From: Sphingomonas sp. J315
GTDB taxonomy: Bacteria > Pseudomonadota > Alphaproteobacteria > Sphingomonadales > Sphingomonadaceae
Reading direction: 5' to 3'
DNA: 64,000 bases
Assembly: GCF_024666595.1 (NCBI RefSeq)
Contig: NZ_CP088296.1
Coordinates: forward strand, 2,966,501-3,030,500
The notes under the pieces are model-generated. The model searched no databases and had not been told where the DNA came from. It saw nothing but the letters and a program-made list of their open reading frames with translations. Shown in pieces: positions 9,009 through 16,916 of this stretch. Each line of letters begins with the position of its first letter. Position 1 is the first letter of the stretch. The position numbers were made by a program, and so were the translations under genes.

Positions 9009-10805
9009 GTGATCCGATATCAGCATGACGTCGAATGGCAGAACCTGCACCTGACGATCGGTGACCGTCTCAACAGCCATGGAGCGCCATATTATCTTGT
9101 TGCAGAGCAGGCTTCGCTCGACGTCGGGTATGATCTGGGAAATGGACTTCGTCGGTTTGCCCGGGACGCGAAGCGTTTCTTTGCGCATCTTGAATATCTG
9201 CTCGAAAAACCCGACGGACCGCAGGTTGATGCCGGATTGTTCGGTGCAGCATGGAGCTTCGCGCCGTTGATCGGCAACCCGGTGAGAGCTTTTGATTGTT
9301 CCACTCTGCACTCAGTTGCGATTGCTGACCCATCGGACGTAATTGGTTCGGATATTCCGGCTGGTCGCATCATCTTTGCGGGCGGTGGTACAACATTGGA
9401 TCAGCTTACCGCCTTCAGTGAGGCGAGGGGGCTTACGATCAAGACGAGCGGCAGCTTCCTGCACTCGACTCTTGCGGGGAGTATCGGAACGGCAAGCCAC
9501 GGCTCGCGACTTCACTATGGCGGGATCCAGAACATGGTACGCGGGATGCATTTCGCGGTGGCGCCGGGAAAACATTACTGGATCGAGCGCGCTTCCGCGC
9601 CTTTGCTCTCTACCGAAGGCCTGATCTGCCTCAGCGAAGCGGGTGCCGAGATAGTCGTGATCCGCGACGACATGCGTTTCGAGGATGCGTTGATCCATCT
9701 TGGAGCGATGGGCGTTCTCATCGGGCTCGCGCTGGAGCTCGAGCCCAGCCAGCAATTTGCCGTGCTGCGCATGTCCAAGGCGATTGATGATGCCTGGATG
9801 AGATCGATCGAGTCGGGCGACTTCAACAAATTGGCGCGGAACATGGGTGTGAGCGCTGATCCGATTTTCTACGAGCTCACCCTCGACCCTCACGCAGTCT
9901 TTCGGTCGCCGGCGTTACACACGTGCTATTTCGTGTCCGCACGCGAGAGCGCGCTCGGCGACACGGGAGCGGGCGGCGGCGTCGCGCACTTTCTTGCAGG
10001 GGCTGCGGCCCGCACTCTGTCGCCCGCAAAAAATTCGCTCGGTCCGACGGTCGCCGAAGCTGAAAAACGGTCAATCGCCATCGGAGCGGCTGTCGCTCCC
10101 GACAAGTCGCAAACCGAGGCGGCGTTGCGCTTCATGATGCGGGGCAGCAAGAGTGCATTTGAAGCGTATCGGATTGACCGCGGCTTTCAGGACGACATCG
10201 GCGATTTCGACCCTGCGGACTTGAACACGCCCAGCGGAACCTGGCGATCGCTTCATGACGGCATCATTACCAGCGGAAAGCCCGGTGCGCTCTACAACGC
10301 CTCATATGCGATATCGCGCGAGCGTACCGGCGAAGCCCTGGAGGCGATTGCAAAAGCGGTTCAGGCCCTGCCGGCGACGTTTCTGCTCACCCTGCGCTTT
10401 GTCAGCGAGCCTGCCGGGACGCTTGCATTCACCCGGTTTCGCGAGAATAGCGTAATCGAAGTCGATGGGGCCTCACCGCTTTACTCCCTTTGGGCGGCGG
10501 CGATTGCCCAGCAACAGGGCGAGGCGCCCGAGCTGATCAATGCGATCAGGGCTCTGAGCAATGCGACGGCCGACGCAGCCCTCGCCGTACGTCAGGCGCT
10601 GAGCGCAGCGCGCATCGATTATTCAATGCACTGGGCAAAACTTGGTGAGCTCGACGCGGCCAAGGTTCACGCCGATTTTGGGTCTCCCGAGGCCGATGAC
10701 AGCTCGCTTATCCATCGGTGGCGGGCAACACGGGACTTTCTGGTACCGAAAGAGACTCGGCATCTCTTCACCAGTCAGGCCGTCCGTCATTATCGTCTCG
10801 TATGA
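9009..10805 (+). CDS. FAD-binding (PCMH/VAO-type) oxidoreductase
   Basis: GTG 9009 follows ACAGGAG with 6-7 bases spacing, so I prefer it over the in-frame ATG at 8922; the product is 598 aa. The FAD_binding_4 domain is clear: IIFAGGGTTLDQL, then SGSFLHSTLAGSIGTASHGS and YGGIQNMVRGMHF, which match the FAD pyrophosphate-binding loops of the VAO family (D-arabinono-lactone oxidase, cholesterol oxidase type 2 and relatives). A long unassigned N-terminal extension precedes it and the C-terminal substrate domain is not recognisable. There is no signal peptide. The gene diverges from the SARP-like regulator with about 150 bases between them, so it may share its control. The substrate is unknown. 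Confidence 0.8.
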   Translation: MIRYQHDVEWQNLHLTIGDRLNSHGAPYYLVAEQASLDVGYDLGNGLRRFARDAKRFFAHLEYLLEKPDGPQVDAGLFGAAWSFAPLIGNPVRAFDCSTLHSVAIADPSDVIGSDIPAGRIIFAGGGTTLDQLTAFSEARGLTIKTSGSFLHSTLAGSIGTASHGSRLHYGGIQNMVRGMHFAVAPGKHYWIERASAPLLSTEGLICLSEAGAEIVVIRDDMRFEDALIHLGAMGVLIGLALELEPSQQFAVLRMSKAIDDAWMRSIESGDFNKLARNMGVSADPIFYELTLDPHAVFRSPALHTCYFVSARESALGDTGAGGGVAHFLAGAAARTLSPAKNSLGPTVAEAEKRSIAIGAAVAPDKSQTEAALRFMMRGSKSAFEAYRIDRGFQDDIGDFDPADLNTPSGTWRSLHDGIITSGKPGALYNASYAISRERTGEALEAIAKAVQALPATFLLTLRFVSEPAGTLAFTRFRENSVIEVDGASPLYSLWAAAIAQQQGEAPELINAIRALSNATADAALAVRQALSAARIDYSMHWAKLGELDAAKVHADFGSPEADDSSLIHRWRATRDFLVPKETRHLFTSQAVRHYRLV

Positions 10806-11224
10806 TGCAGCCACGGTCTGATGGGAGAGGGTCGAGATGCGCGGCGCAGGCAAACGGTGAAGCGACAGGGAAGGGCTTTGTCGTGTCCTCCAGAAGTTCC
10901 GCCACTCTGGGCCAGTGTCCTTTATGATATGGGGAGAGGATGAAGCGCCGCCGGTTTTCAAGTATCGGCTGCCAGTTGGCAAAGCTTTCGCAAGGCGGTC
11001 ATCGTTCTCAATCCACGGCAATCTCAAAATCGGCTCCACCTGATCGAACGGTGCCTTGGCACCCTGTCCGTGTTGATCCCGCAACCGCATCGCAATGGCG
11101 TAGCTCGTCGGACACGCGGAACGACTCCTTTTCGCCTGCGCCAATATTGGCGGCATGAAACTGCCGAGCCGACGGATGCTCCGACCGTCGGCAGCCGGGA
11201 TCATTGCCGGAAGGCGCATCACCG
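10806..11224. other. Intergenic region without a convincing gene
   Basis: About 420 bases between the oxidase stop and the promoter of the GntR regulator. Several short frames are open on both strands. None has a family I recognise, a good start with a Shine-Dalgarno, or a consistent high-GC third-position pattern. The minus-strand peptide starting near 11158 is rich in Trp and looks protein-like over about 100 codons, but it has no initiation site and no relatives I know. It may be a decayed gene. Confidence 0.4.
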
Positions 11225-11266
11225 TTGACACTGGGCGACGCAACTGTTCTATAGCACATAGAACAG
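11225..11266 (+). promoter_or_regulatory. Promoter with YtrA-type operator for the gntR-ABC operon
   Basis: A consensus -35, TTGACA, is at 11225-11230. Seventeen bases on lies TCTATA (11248-11253) as -10. Overlapping it is a 23-base inverted repeat at 11244-11266: arms CTGTTCTAT and ATAGAACAG (9 bp, perfect) around the spacer AGCAC. A repressor bound here would cover the -10, so the YtrA-type GntR protein encoded 14 bases downstream probably represses its own operon. A related site lies at 14361-14383. Confidence 0.75.
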
Positions 11267-11279
11267 TAAGGACAGTCGA

Positions 11280-11690
11280 ATGCCCCGTGTCGTTCCACTT
11301 GCCATCACCATTTCGCCCGGCGACAGTCGATCGATCGCAGGGCAGATTGTCGACGCGATCCGTCGCAAGATTTCCGCCGGAGATTTGGCGGTCGGAGGGC
11401 AGTTGCCCAGCGTGCGCGGCCTGGCGCAGCAGCTTTCGGTAAACCCCAACACCGTTTCCAAAGCGTATGGAGAGCTGGTCGCGGGGGGATGGCTTGTCGC
11501 GCGGGCCGGTCTCGGCCTGTATGTTGCGGCACAGCGCGATCAGTTGAGCGAGGAAGAGCGCGATCGACGCCTCGACGCCGCGGTCGAGCGTTTTGTCAAC
11601 GATGTGGTGGCGATTCGTTGCAGCCCCGACGAAGCGATCACACGCGTCACCCATGCGCTGGGATCTCTTTCGATCCGGCAGTCCGCATGA
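11280..11690 (+). CDS. GntR-family regulator, YtrA subfamily
   Basis: At 136 aa this has only the N-terminal winged helix (residues about 10-75, with the recognition part QLPSVRGLAQQLSVNPNTVS) plus a short helical tail, which is the YtrA subfamily layout; no ligand domain is present. ATG 11280 follows AAGGA with 7 bases spacing. The gene is first in an operon with an ABC ATPase (4-base ATGA overlap) and a permease, the usual company of YtrA regulators. These operons are often induced by cell-envelope stress or antimicrobials; that is family knowledge, not visible here. The perfect inverted repeat in its promoter suggests autorepression. Confidence 0.9.
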   Translation: MPRVVPLAITISPGDSRSIAGQIVDAIRRKISAGDLAVGGQLPSVRGLAQQLSVNPNTVSKAYGELVAGGWLVARAGLGLYVAAQRDQLSEEERDRRLDAAVERFVNDVVAIRCSPDEAITRVTHALGSLSIRQSA

Positions 11691-12596
11691 GTCTGCACCT
11701 TGCGGTGGAAGCGCGGGGGGCTGACGCGGTGGCACGGGCGCAAATGTGCGCTCGATGCACTCGATCTGGCACTGCCGCGCGGCGGCATTCACGCGATCAT
11801 CGGTGCCAATGGTGCGGGAAAGTCTACCCTGTTTCGCCTTCTTCTCGGCTTCCAGACTGCCGATGCGGGCGAATGCCGCGTGCTCGGCCAGCGCGCTGAC
11901 GCGCTGAGCGTTGCGGATCGAAAGCGTATCGGCTTCGTGAACGAGGAGCATACGTTGCCCGGCTGGGCGCGGGTGGACCGCGTGGTCGCCGTACAGCGCA
12001 GCCTCTACGCCGATCGCTGGAATCAGGCCGCGTTCGACACGCTCATCACCAGCTTCGACCTGACCGGGCGCCAGCGGGTCGGCCAATTGTCGCGCGGCGA
12101 GCGCGCCGGGTTCAATCTTGCGCTGGCACTGGCGCAGTCGCCCGACCTGCTGATCCTCGACGAACCGACCCTGGGGCTGGATGTCGTCGCGCGTCGGCGT
12201 GTCCTCGACGCGCTGATCGCGACGATGGACAGCGACAACCGCACGATCATCTATTGCTCGCACCAGATTGAAGAGGTCGAGCGACTGGCTGACAGCCTGC
12301 TGATTCTCGAACGCGGTCGGGTGGCGAGCTTTTCCGCGCCCGACGCCTTTTGCGATCGGATTTCGCTATGGATAGCCGATATCCCCTTTGCCGGTCCCGC
12401 GCACGACACCGTGCCGGGTCTGCTCCAATATCGTCGGATCGACGGCATCCACCATTATGTGGTGATCGACCAGGGTCCTGCCTTCGCTGATTTCCTGCGC
12501 GCGCACGGTGCCCGGTCGATGGAAGCGATGCCGGTGCCGCTCGACCGCGCGGTCGATGCCTTCCTGACCCGCAATCACGCCGGAACGGCGTGCTGA
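11687..12596 (+). CDS. ABC transporter ATP-binding protein (frameshifted near the start)
   Basis: The expected start is ATG 11687, overlapping the gntR stop (ATGA) and reading MSLHLAVEARG. The remaining gene is in another frame from GLTRWHGRKCALDAL onward. Removing one G from the G6 run 11715-11720 joins them into a 302-aa protein. As written, only a TTG at 11700 opens the main frame. The ATPase core is complete: Walker A GANGAGKST, a Q-loop region, signature LSRGERAGF (a variant of LSGGQ), Walker B LLILDEPTLGLD and the switch His in CSHQIEEVE. This is the CcmA/YtrB type. It energises the permease encoded 10 bases downstream, probably for export or membrane remodelling. Confidence 0.88.
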
Positions 12597-12606
12597 AAGA
12601 CCCGAC

Positions 12607-14346
12607 ATGATCCAACTCTACACCGCCGAATGTCGGCGATTTGCGCGCTGGGGACTGGGCGTCGTCGCGCTTCATCTGCTCGCCCTGCTGATGCTCGACC
12701 GCTTCCTCCCGGGCCTCCGCAACTTTGGCGAGATCTATATCATCGTCGGCTGCGTCTATGGTTTGGCGGGGGCGATTCTGGGCGTGTATCAGGCGGCCAG
12801 CTATGCGCGGATCAACCATTGGATCGCGCTTCTGCACCGCCCGCTGGCACCCTGGCGGATCATGCTGGCGATCAGCAGTGCCGGCGCGACCATCGTGATT
12901 GCGGCGATCCTGATCCCCACGCTCGTCTTCACCGCCTGGTTGACGGCCCAGCCCGGCAATGTCGTCGATATCCGCCACTGGATCCTTCCGCTCGCCGGCG
13001 CATGCGTCGGGCTAGTCGGATTCATTCTAGGCAACTACGTCGCCGTGGCCCCGCGCCGCTATGGTTGGACTGCGATCGTCACCGTGTTGATCCTGATCGC
13101 GGGCGAAAATGCAGCGGGCGCGCGTGCGTTGCTCCTGTTCGCGATGATCGTCGCGATCCTCGGCCTGGCGCTGGCGGGAGCGTTCAAGCCCGAACGAACC
13201 GATCCCCCGTCGAACCCTGCGCTGCTCGCAATCACCGCGGCAGTGACCGCATTCGGGCTGTACTTCGTGCTTCTGGTCGGCGGGGCGTTCGCCTATCAGA
13301 TGACGCTGGTGGCTGCTGGCCGCAATCCGCTGATCAACGTGCCGACACCTGGCGGACTCGTCGAAACATCGCGCGCCGACAGCGGCGAGCTGATTGCCAC
13401 TGCGCTCCCCGAGGCGCCGGCGCTGGGCGCGGCGGTGCGCAAGGCAAAGCCGATCAGGCTGCCCAATGTCGTCGACTCGCTTCCGATCAGCGGCGAACTG
13501 ATCAGCGCGATGCCGGCGCGCCTTGTCGATCAGCGCCGCGGTGTCGAATGGACGTTCAGCCACGACGCCAATGCGTTTGTCGGGCTGCGGCTCAAGGACC
13601 GGCGACCTGCAGGCGTGCTGAAGCCCGAACGCGCGTTCGACGCACCACCGCTTCCGACCGGCGACGACCGGATGATCGCGGGCGGCACGCTCTACCGGTT
13701 CGATCCGGCGCGGGGTGCGATCGACAGCCAGTTCACCCTGCCCGCTGGCGAGGTGATCGTTGCCCGACCGGTTCAGGTCGGCACCGTCATCGCCATCCTC
13801 GGCGATCGGGCGCTCTATCTTGTCGCGCAGAGCGACGGGAAATCGCGGCGCGTACCGGTAGCCGGCGCGATCGGCGACATCCGGCGGATCGACCTTGCGC
13901 CGCTTCCGGATCGGATGCTGATCTCCTTCTTCTTCGGCCGCAACGCAATCGAGGGGCCGGCACGCGCGTGGCAGCATGTCGTCGCGGTCGCGCCGGACGG
14001 GGCGGTATCGACCGTCGCGCGACGCAGCTTCGCGCCCGAATTTTCGGACGCTGTCCGCTATCGCATCTATTGGCTCTCGCCCGCGACACACCTGATTGCC
14101 GAAGCCGTTACGCGCATGGGCGGCAATGCCGCGCCATATCTGCGCAGCGAGCCGATCGCGGTGCCCGGCAGCATCCGGCTGGCCAGCGTATTTCTGTCCC
14201 TGATCGCTGCGGTCGGGACCGTACTGCTCGCGCGGCGGCGGCGGTTGCGGCCGGTGCCGACCGCATGCTGGGTGGCCGCGACGCTCCTGTTCGGTCTGCC
14301 AGTACTGGGCACGTTCCTGTTGATGGGCAGACGTCGCGCAGCTTGA
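12607..14346 (+). CDS. ABC-2-like permease with large extracytoplasmic domain
   Basis: The 579-aa protein begins 10 bases after the ATPase and is its likely membrane partner. Residues 1-230 contain about six hydrophobic helices (for example WGLGVVALHLLALLML, AGATIVIAAILIPTLVF, GLYFVLLVGGAFAYQ). Residues 230-510 form one long soluble segment rich in short beta strands, resembling a beta-propeller-like sensor domain. Two C-terminal helices follow (IRLASVFLSLIAAVGTVLL and TACWVAATLLFGLPVLGTFL). Such a large domain inserted before the last two helices is not typical of ABC-2 permeases. I do not recognise the extracytoplasmic domain; its position suggests substrate capture or signal sensing. Confidence 0.7.
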   Translation: MIQLYTAECRRFARWGLGVVALHLLALLMLDRFLPGLRNFGEIYIIVGCVYGLAGAILGVYQAASYARINHWIALLHRPLAPWRIMLAISSAGATIVIAAILIPTLVFTAWLTAQPGNVVDIRHWILPLAGACVGLVGFILGNYVAVAPRRYGWTAIVTVLILIAGENAAGARALLLFAMIVAILGLALAGAFKPERTDPPSNPALLAITAAVTAFGLYFVLLVGGAFAYQMTLVAAGRNPLINVPTPGGLVETSRADSGELIATALPEAPALGAAVRKAKPIRLPNVVDSLPISGELISAMPARLVDQRRGVEWTFSHDANAFVGLRLKDRRPAGVLKPERAFDAPPLPTGDDRMIAGGTLYRFDPARGAIDSQFTLPAGEVIVARPVQVGTVIAILGDRALYLVAQSDGKSRRVPVAGAIGDIRRIDLAPLPDRMLISFFFGRNAIEGPARAWQHVVAVAPDGAVSTVARRSFAPEFSDAVRYRIYWLSPATHLIAEAVTRMGGNAAPYLRSEPIAVPGSIRLASVFLSLIAAVGTVLLARRRRLRPVPTACWVAATLLFGLPVLGTFLLMGRRRAA

Positions 14347-14390
14347 CATCCAGCGACTCACCGTTCTAAGGCGCATAATACAGTATGCGC
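14343..14390 (+). promoter_or_regulatory. Second YtrA-type operator, upstream of the TonB receptor
   Basis: TTGACA at 14343-14348 overlaps the permease stop. Twelve bases later, 14361-14383 matches the gntR operator at 17 of 23 positions (left part CCGTTCTAAGG, right part CATAATACAG). The same -35-to-operator spacing (13 versus 12) is kept. A second perfect inverted repeat overlaps its end: GCGCATA (14371-14377) and TATGCGC (14384-14390). The TonB receptor starts 120 bases downstream. The site suggests that the receptor belongs to the same regulon as the ABC operon but can be transcribed separately. Confidence 0.6.
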
Positions 14391-14510
14391 AACGCGGAGT
14401 GCCATGCCCGCCCCGGGGCAAGCGATTTCATCAATTGCTCACCGGGCGCTCATGCCGCTCATCGCGCTGTGTGACACATCGAACTTACATCATTCAGAAA
14501 AGGTAACTAC

Positions 14511-16697
14511 ATGGCCGCGCTGCATCTTCTCGCCTGCGCCTCATCGCTTGCGATCGCCGCTCAGACTGCAACGCCTCCAGCGCCTCAGCCCTCCCAGCGC
14601 CCGGTGCCGGCGCGGGAAGCCGATGGCGAGCGTGGCCGCGAGGTCGTCATCACCGGTCGGCAGGAGGCCACGCGCACTGAGGCCGACCGCACCAGCTATG
14701 ACGTCTCAAAGGATCTGCAGGTACAAAGCGGCACGCTGGCCGACGCCCTGCGCGCGGTGCCGGGTGTCGAGGTCGATCTGGAAGGCAGGGTCAGCCTGCG
14801 CGGCGATTCCGGGGTGACCATCCTGATCGACGGGCGCCCCGCAGCATTGCTGCGCGGGGAATCTCGCGGCGACGCATTGAACTCGATGCCGGCCGGGCAG
14901 ATCGAGCGGGTCGAAGTCATCACCAATCCCTCCGCCGCGATGAGCCCTGAGGGATCGGGCGGTGTCATCAATCTGGTGACCCGGCGCACTCGGCCCAATG
15001 CGCGTTTTGCCACCGTGCGCGGCAATCTGGGTACGATGGGACGCGGTAGTCTGAGCGTGAATGGCGCGGTGTCGGGCAAGAAGCTGACGCTATCCGGTGA
15101 TGCGGCCTATCGCCGCTTTCGCGGCGAGGCCGATGGCGAGCTGGACCGCGTGCGCATCGGCGCGAGCGGAGCGGCGGTGACGACGCGTCAGGAATCGGAG
15201 TCGAAGATGACAATGTCGATGCGTGCGACACGGCTCGCTGCCGACTATAGCGTCGATGCGAACAACAAGCTGACCGCGGAACTGGCCTATCGCGGCGGTC
15301 AGCAGGATGTTCACCGGGTCGATGCGTCGGTCAGCCAATTGGCGTCTGCAGATTTCGATCGCGTTGCCGACATGTCGATGAAGATGGACAGCCTCAGCGG
15401 TCGCGCCGGCTGGCGTCGGACGCTCGCCGGCGCCGGGCATGAACTGGCCATCGATTTCGAAATCGAGCAATCGCGCCAGCGTCGCCGCATTGACGGGGTC
15501 ACCGACTATGCCGCCGCATCTACGGTGTTCGAGCAGATCAGCAATGAGGTGGACCGCACGGATCGCGAGGCCAAGATCGACTATAAGCGTCCGGTCGGCG
15601 AAAACGCCACACTCAACCTCGGCTATCAGGGCAATTTCAGCGATTCCGACAATGACTTTCGCGGAGCGCGGGGGCCGAGTGCAGAGGCGCTGACGCCGGT
15701 GCCGGCGCTGACCAATCTGTTCGGCTTCGGACAGAATGTGCACGCCTTTTTCGGCACGTATCAGGTCAATTCGGGCAAGTTCGAGGTGCAGGTCGGACTG
15801 CGCGCAGAACAGGTCGAGCTCGATATCGACCAGCGCACCGATGCCATCCGGGTCGCGCGCGATTATTTCAAGCTCTACCCGACGCTCCATCTCGGCTATG
15901 AGTTGAACGCTGCCGAAAAACTGCGCGCAAGCTACAGCCGACGCATCCAGCGACCGTCGGCCCAGGACTATAATCCCTACACCATCTACCTCGATCCGCT
16001 GAACCTGCGTCGTGGCAACCCCGACCTGTTGCCCGAGATCACCGATTCCTTCGAAGCATCGTGGCAGCGGCGCAAGGGGTCGACCTTTACTGCGCTGACC
16101 GGATTTTACCGAACATCGCGCGGCGGCGTGACCGATATCGTGCAGGATCTCGGCAGCGGCGTGTTCCTCAACACGCGTGCCAATCTGGCCACGTCTGATC
16201 GGGTCGGGGTCGAGGCGGTCGTAAATACCAATCTGACCAAGAAGCTCAGCGTCAATGCGTCCGGCACCTTCCTGTGGAACGCGATCGACCCGCGCCAGGT
16301 CGGCGTCGGAAGCCGACGTTCGGGCACGACCGCGACGGCGCGCGCGAGCCTGTCATGGCAGCCGAACGACAAGGATTTCGTCCAGCTGAGCGGGAATTAC
16401 TCGGGCCGCCAGCTGATCGCGCAGGGCTATCGCGTGATGGGCGGAATGTTCAACATCGGCTATCGCCGCAAGATCGACGACAAGCTGAGTGTGACCTTCA
16501 CGGGCCAGAACATCCTCGACACGGCGCGGCAGGAAACCGTGATCGACACGCCGATGTTGCGCGATCGCATCCGACAGACCGGGGTCGGCCCGATCCTGTT
16601 CGTCGGCATCACCCGTACCTTTGGCAGCCAGGGTGGCCGCCGCCGCCCGGAACCGGCATTCGAGTTCGACCAGAACCCGGCGGGTCCGATCGGATGA
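14511..16697 (+). CDS. TonB-dependent outer-membrane receptor (OMP beta-barrel family)
   Basis: The 728-aa protein starts at ATG 14511 behind AAAAGG. It has a signal peptide (MAALHLLACASSLAIAAQ), a TonB-box-like REVVITGRQ, and a plug domain with LADALRAVPGVEVDLEG, VTILIDGRPA, IERVEVITNPSAAMSPEG and GGVINLVTRR. The barrel belongs to the outer-membrane beta-barrel family 3 type (FYRTSRGG, RGNPDLLPE ... SFEASW). These receptors import a scarce large ligand through the outer membrane using TonB energy. A YtrA-type operator upstream ties it to the ABC exporter operon. It does not end in the usual terminal Phe but in a proline-rich tail, as many members of this subfamily do. Confidence 0.9.
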   Translation: MAALHLLACASSLAIAAQTATPPAPQPSQRPVPAREADGERGREVVITGRQEATRTEADRTSYDVSKDLQVQSGTLADALRAVPGVEVDLEGRVSLRGDSGVTILIDGRPAALLRGESRGDALNSMPAGQIERVEVITNPSAAMSPEGSGGVINLVTRRTRPNARFATVRGNLGTMGRGSLSVNGAVSGKKLTLSGDAAYRRFRGEADGELDRVRIGASGAAVTTRQESESKMTMSMRATRLAADYSVDANNKLTAELAYRGGQQDVHRVDASVSQLASADFDRVADMSMKMDSLSGRAGWRRTLAGAGHELAIDFEIEQSRQRRRIDGVTDYAAASTVFEQISNEVDRTDREAKIDYKRPVGENATLNLGYQGNFSDSDNDFRGARGPSAEALTPVPALTNLFGFGQNVHAFFGTYQVNSGKFEVQVGLRAEQVELDIDQRTDAIRVARDYFKLYPTLHLGYELNAAEKLRASYSRRIQRPSAQDYNPYTIYLDPLNLRRGNPDLLPEITDSFEASWQRRKGSTFTALTGFYRTSRGGVTDIVQDLGSGVFLNTRANLATSDRVGVEAVVNTNLTKKLSVNASGTFLWNAIDPRQVGVGSRRSGTTATARASLSWQPNDKDFVQLSGNYSGRQLIAQGYRVMGGMFNIGYRRKIDDKLSVTFTGQNILDTARQETVIDTPMLRDRIRQTGVGPILFVGITRTFGSQGGRRRPEPAFEFDQNPAGPIG

Positions 16698-16802
16698 GAT
16701 GACCCCGCTTTCGAGGTCTGCTTCGCCGAAGGGCGCGGATAGTGGCGGTCGCGGATCACGCGCCGCCGCCCGGTTCGAAACTCATGTCGTCGAGGTCATC
16801 CG

Positions 16803-16830
16803 CTTGCCTGCGGCTTGAAGCCGCCGCAAG
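16803..16830. terminator. Hairpin between converging genes
   Basis: CTTGC/GCAAG and GCGGC/GCCGC form a two-part stem around TTGAA between the convergent TonB receptor and esterase genes. There is no T-run on either side, so if it ends transcription it does so weakly or with Rho. Confidence 0.3.
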
Positions 16831-16916
16831 GCTGCGGTGTCGGCCAGATTCCACAGCTCTAACCCCCGCGAACGGATCGTCGGCACAGAGTCGTCTCCGC
16901 AGCGCGAGCCGACAGG

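Noticed and set aside
10623..12263. A 546-codon minus-strand frame across the gntR-ABC region
   Set aside because: It is mostly antisense to the ABC ATPase and regulator and has no recognisable domain; only the part at 10.8-11.2 kb is free of other genes.
14404..14814. Plus-strand frame in the leader of the TonB receptor with its own Shine-Dalgarno-like GCGGAG
   Set aside because: It overlaps the receptor gene by 300 bases in another frame and its translation is not protein-like beyond the first 25 codons.
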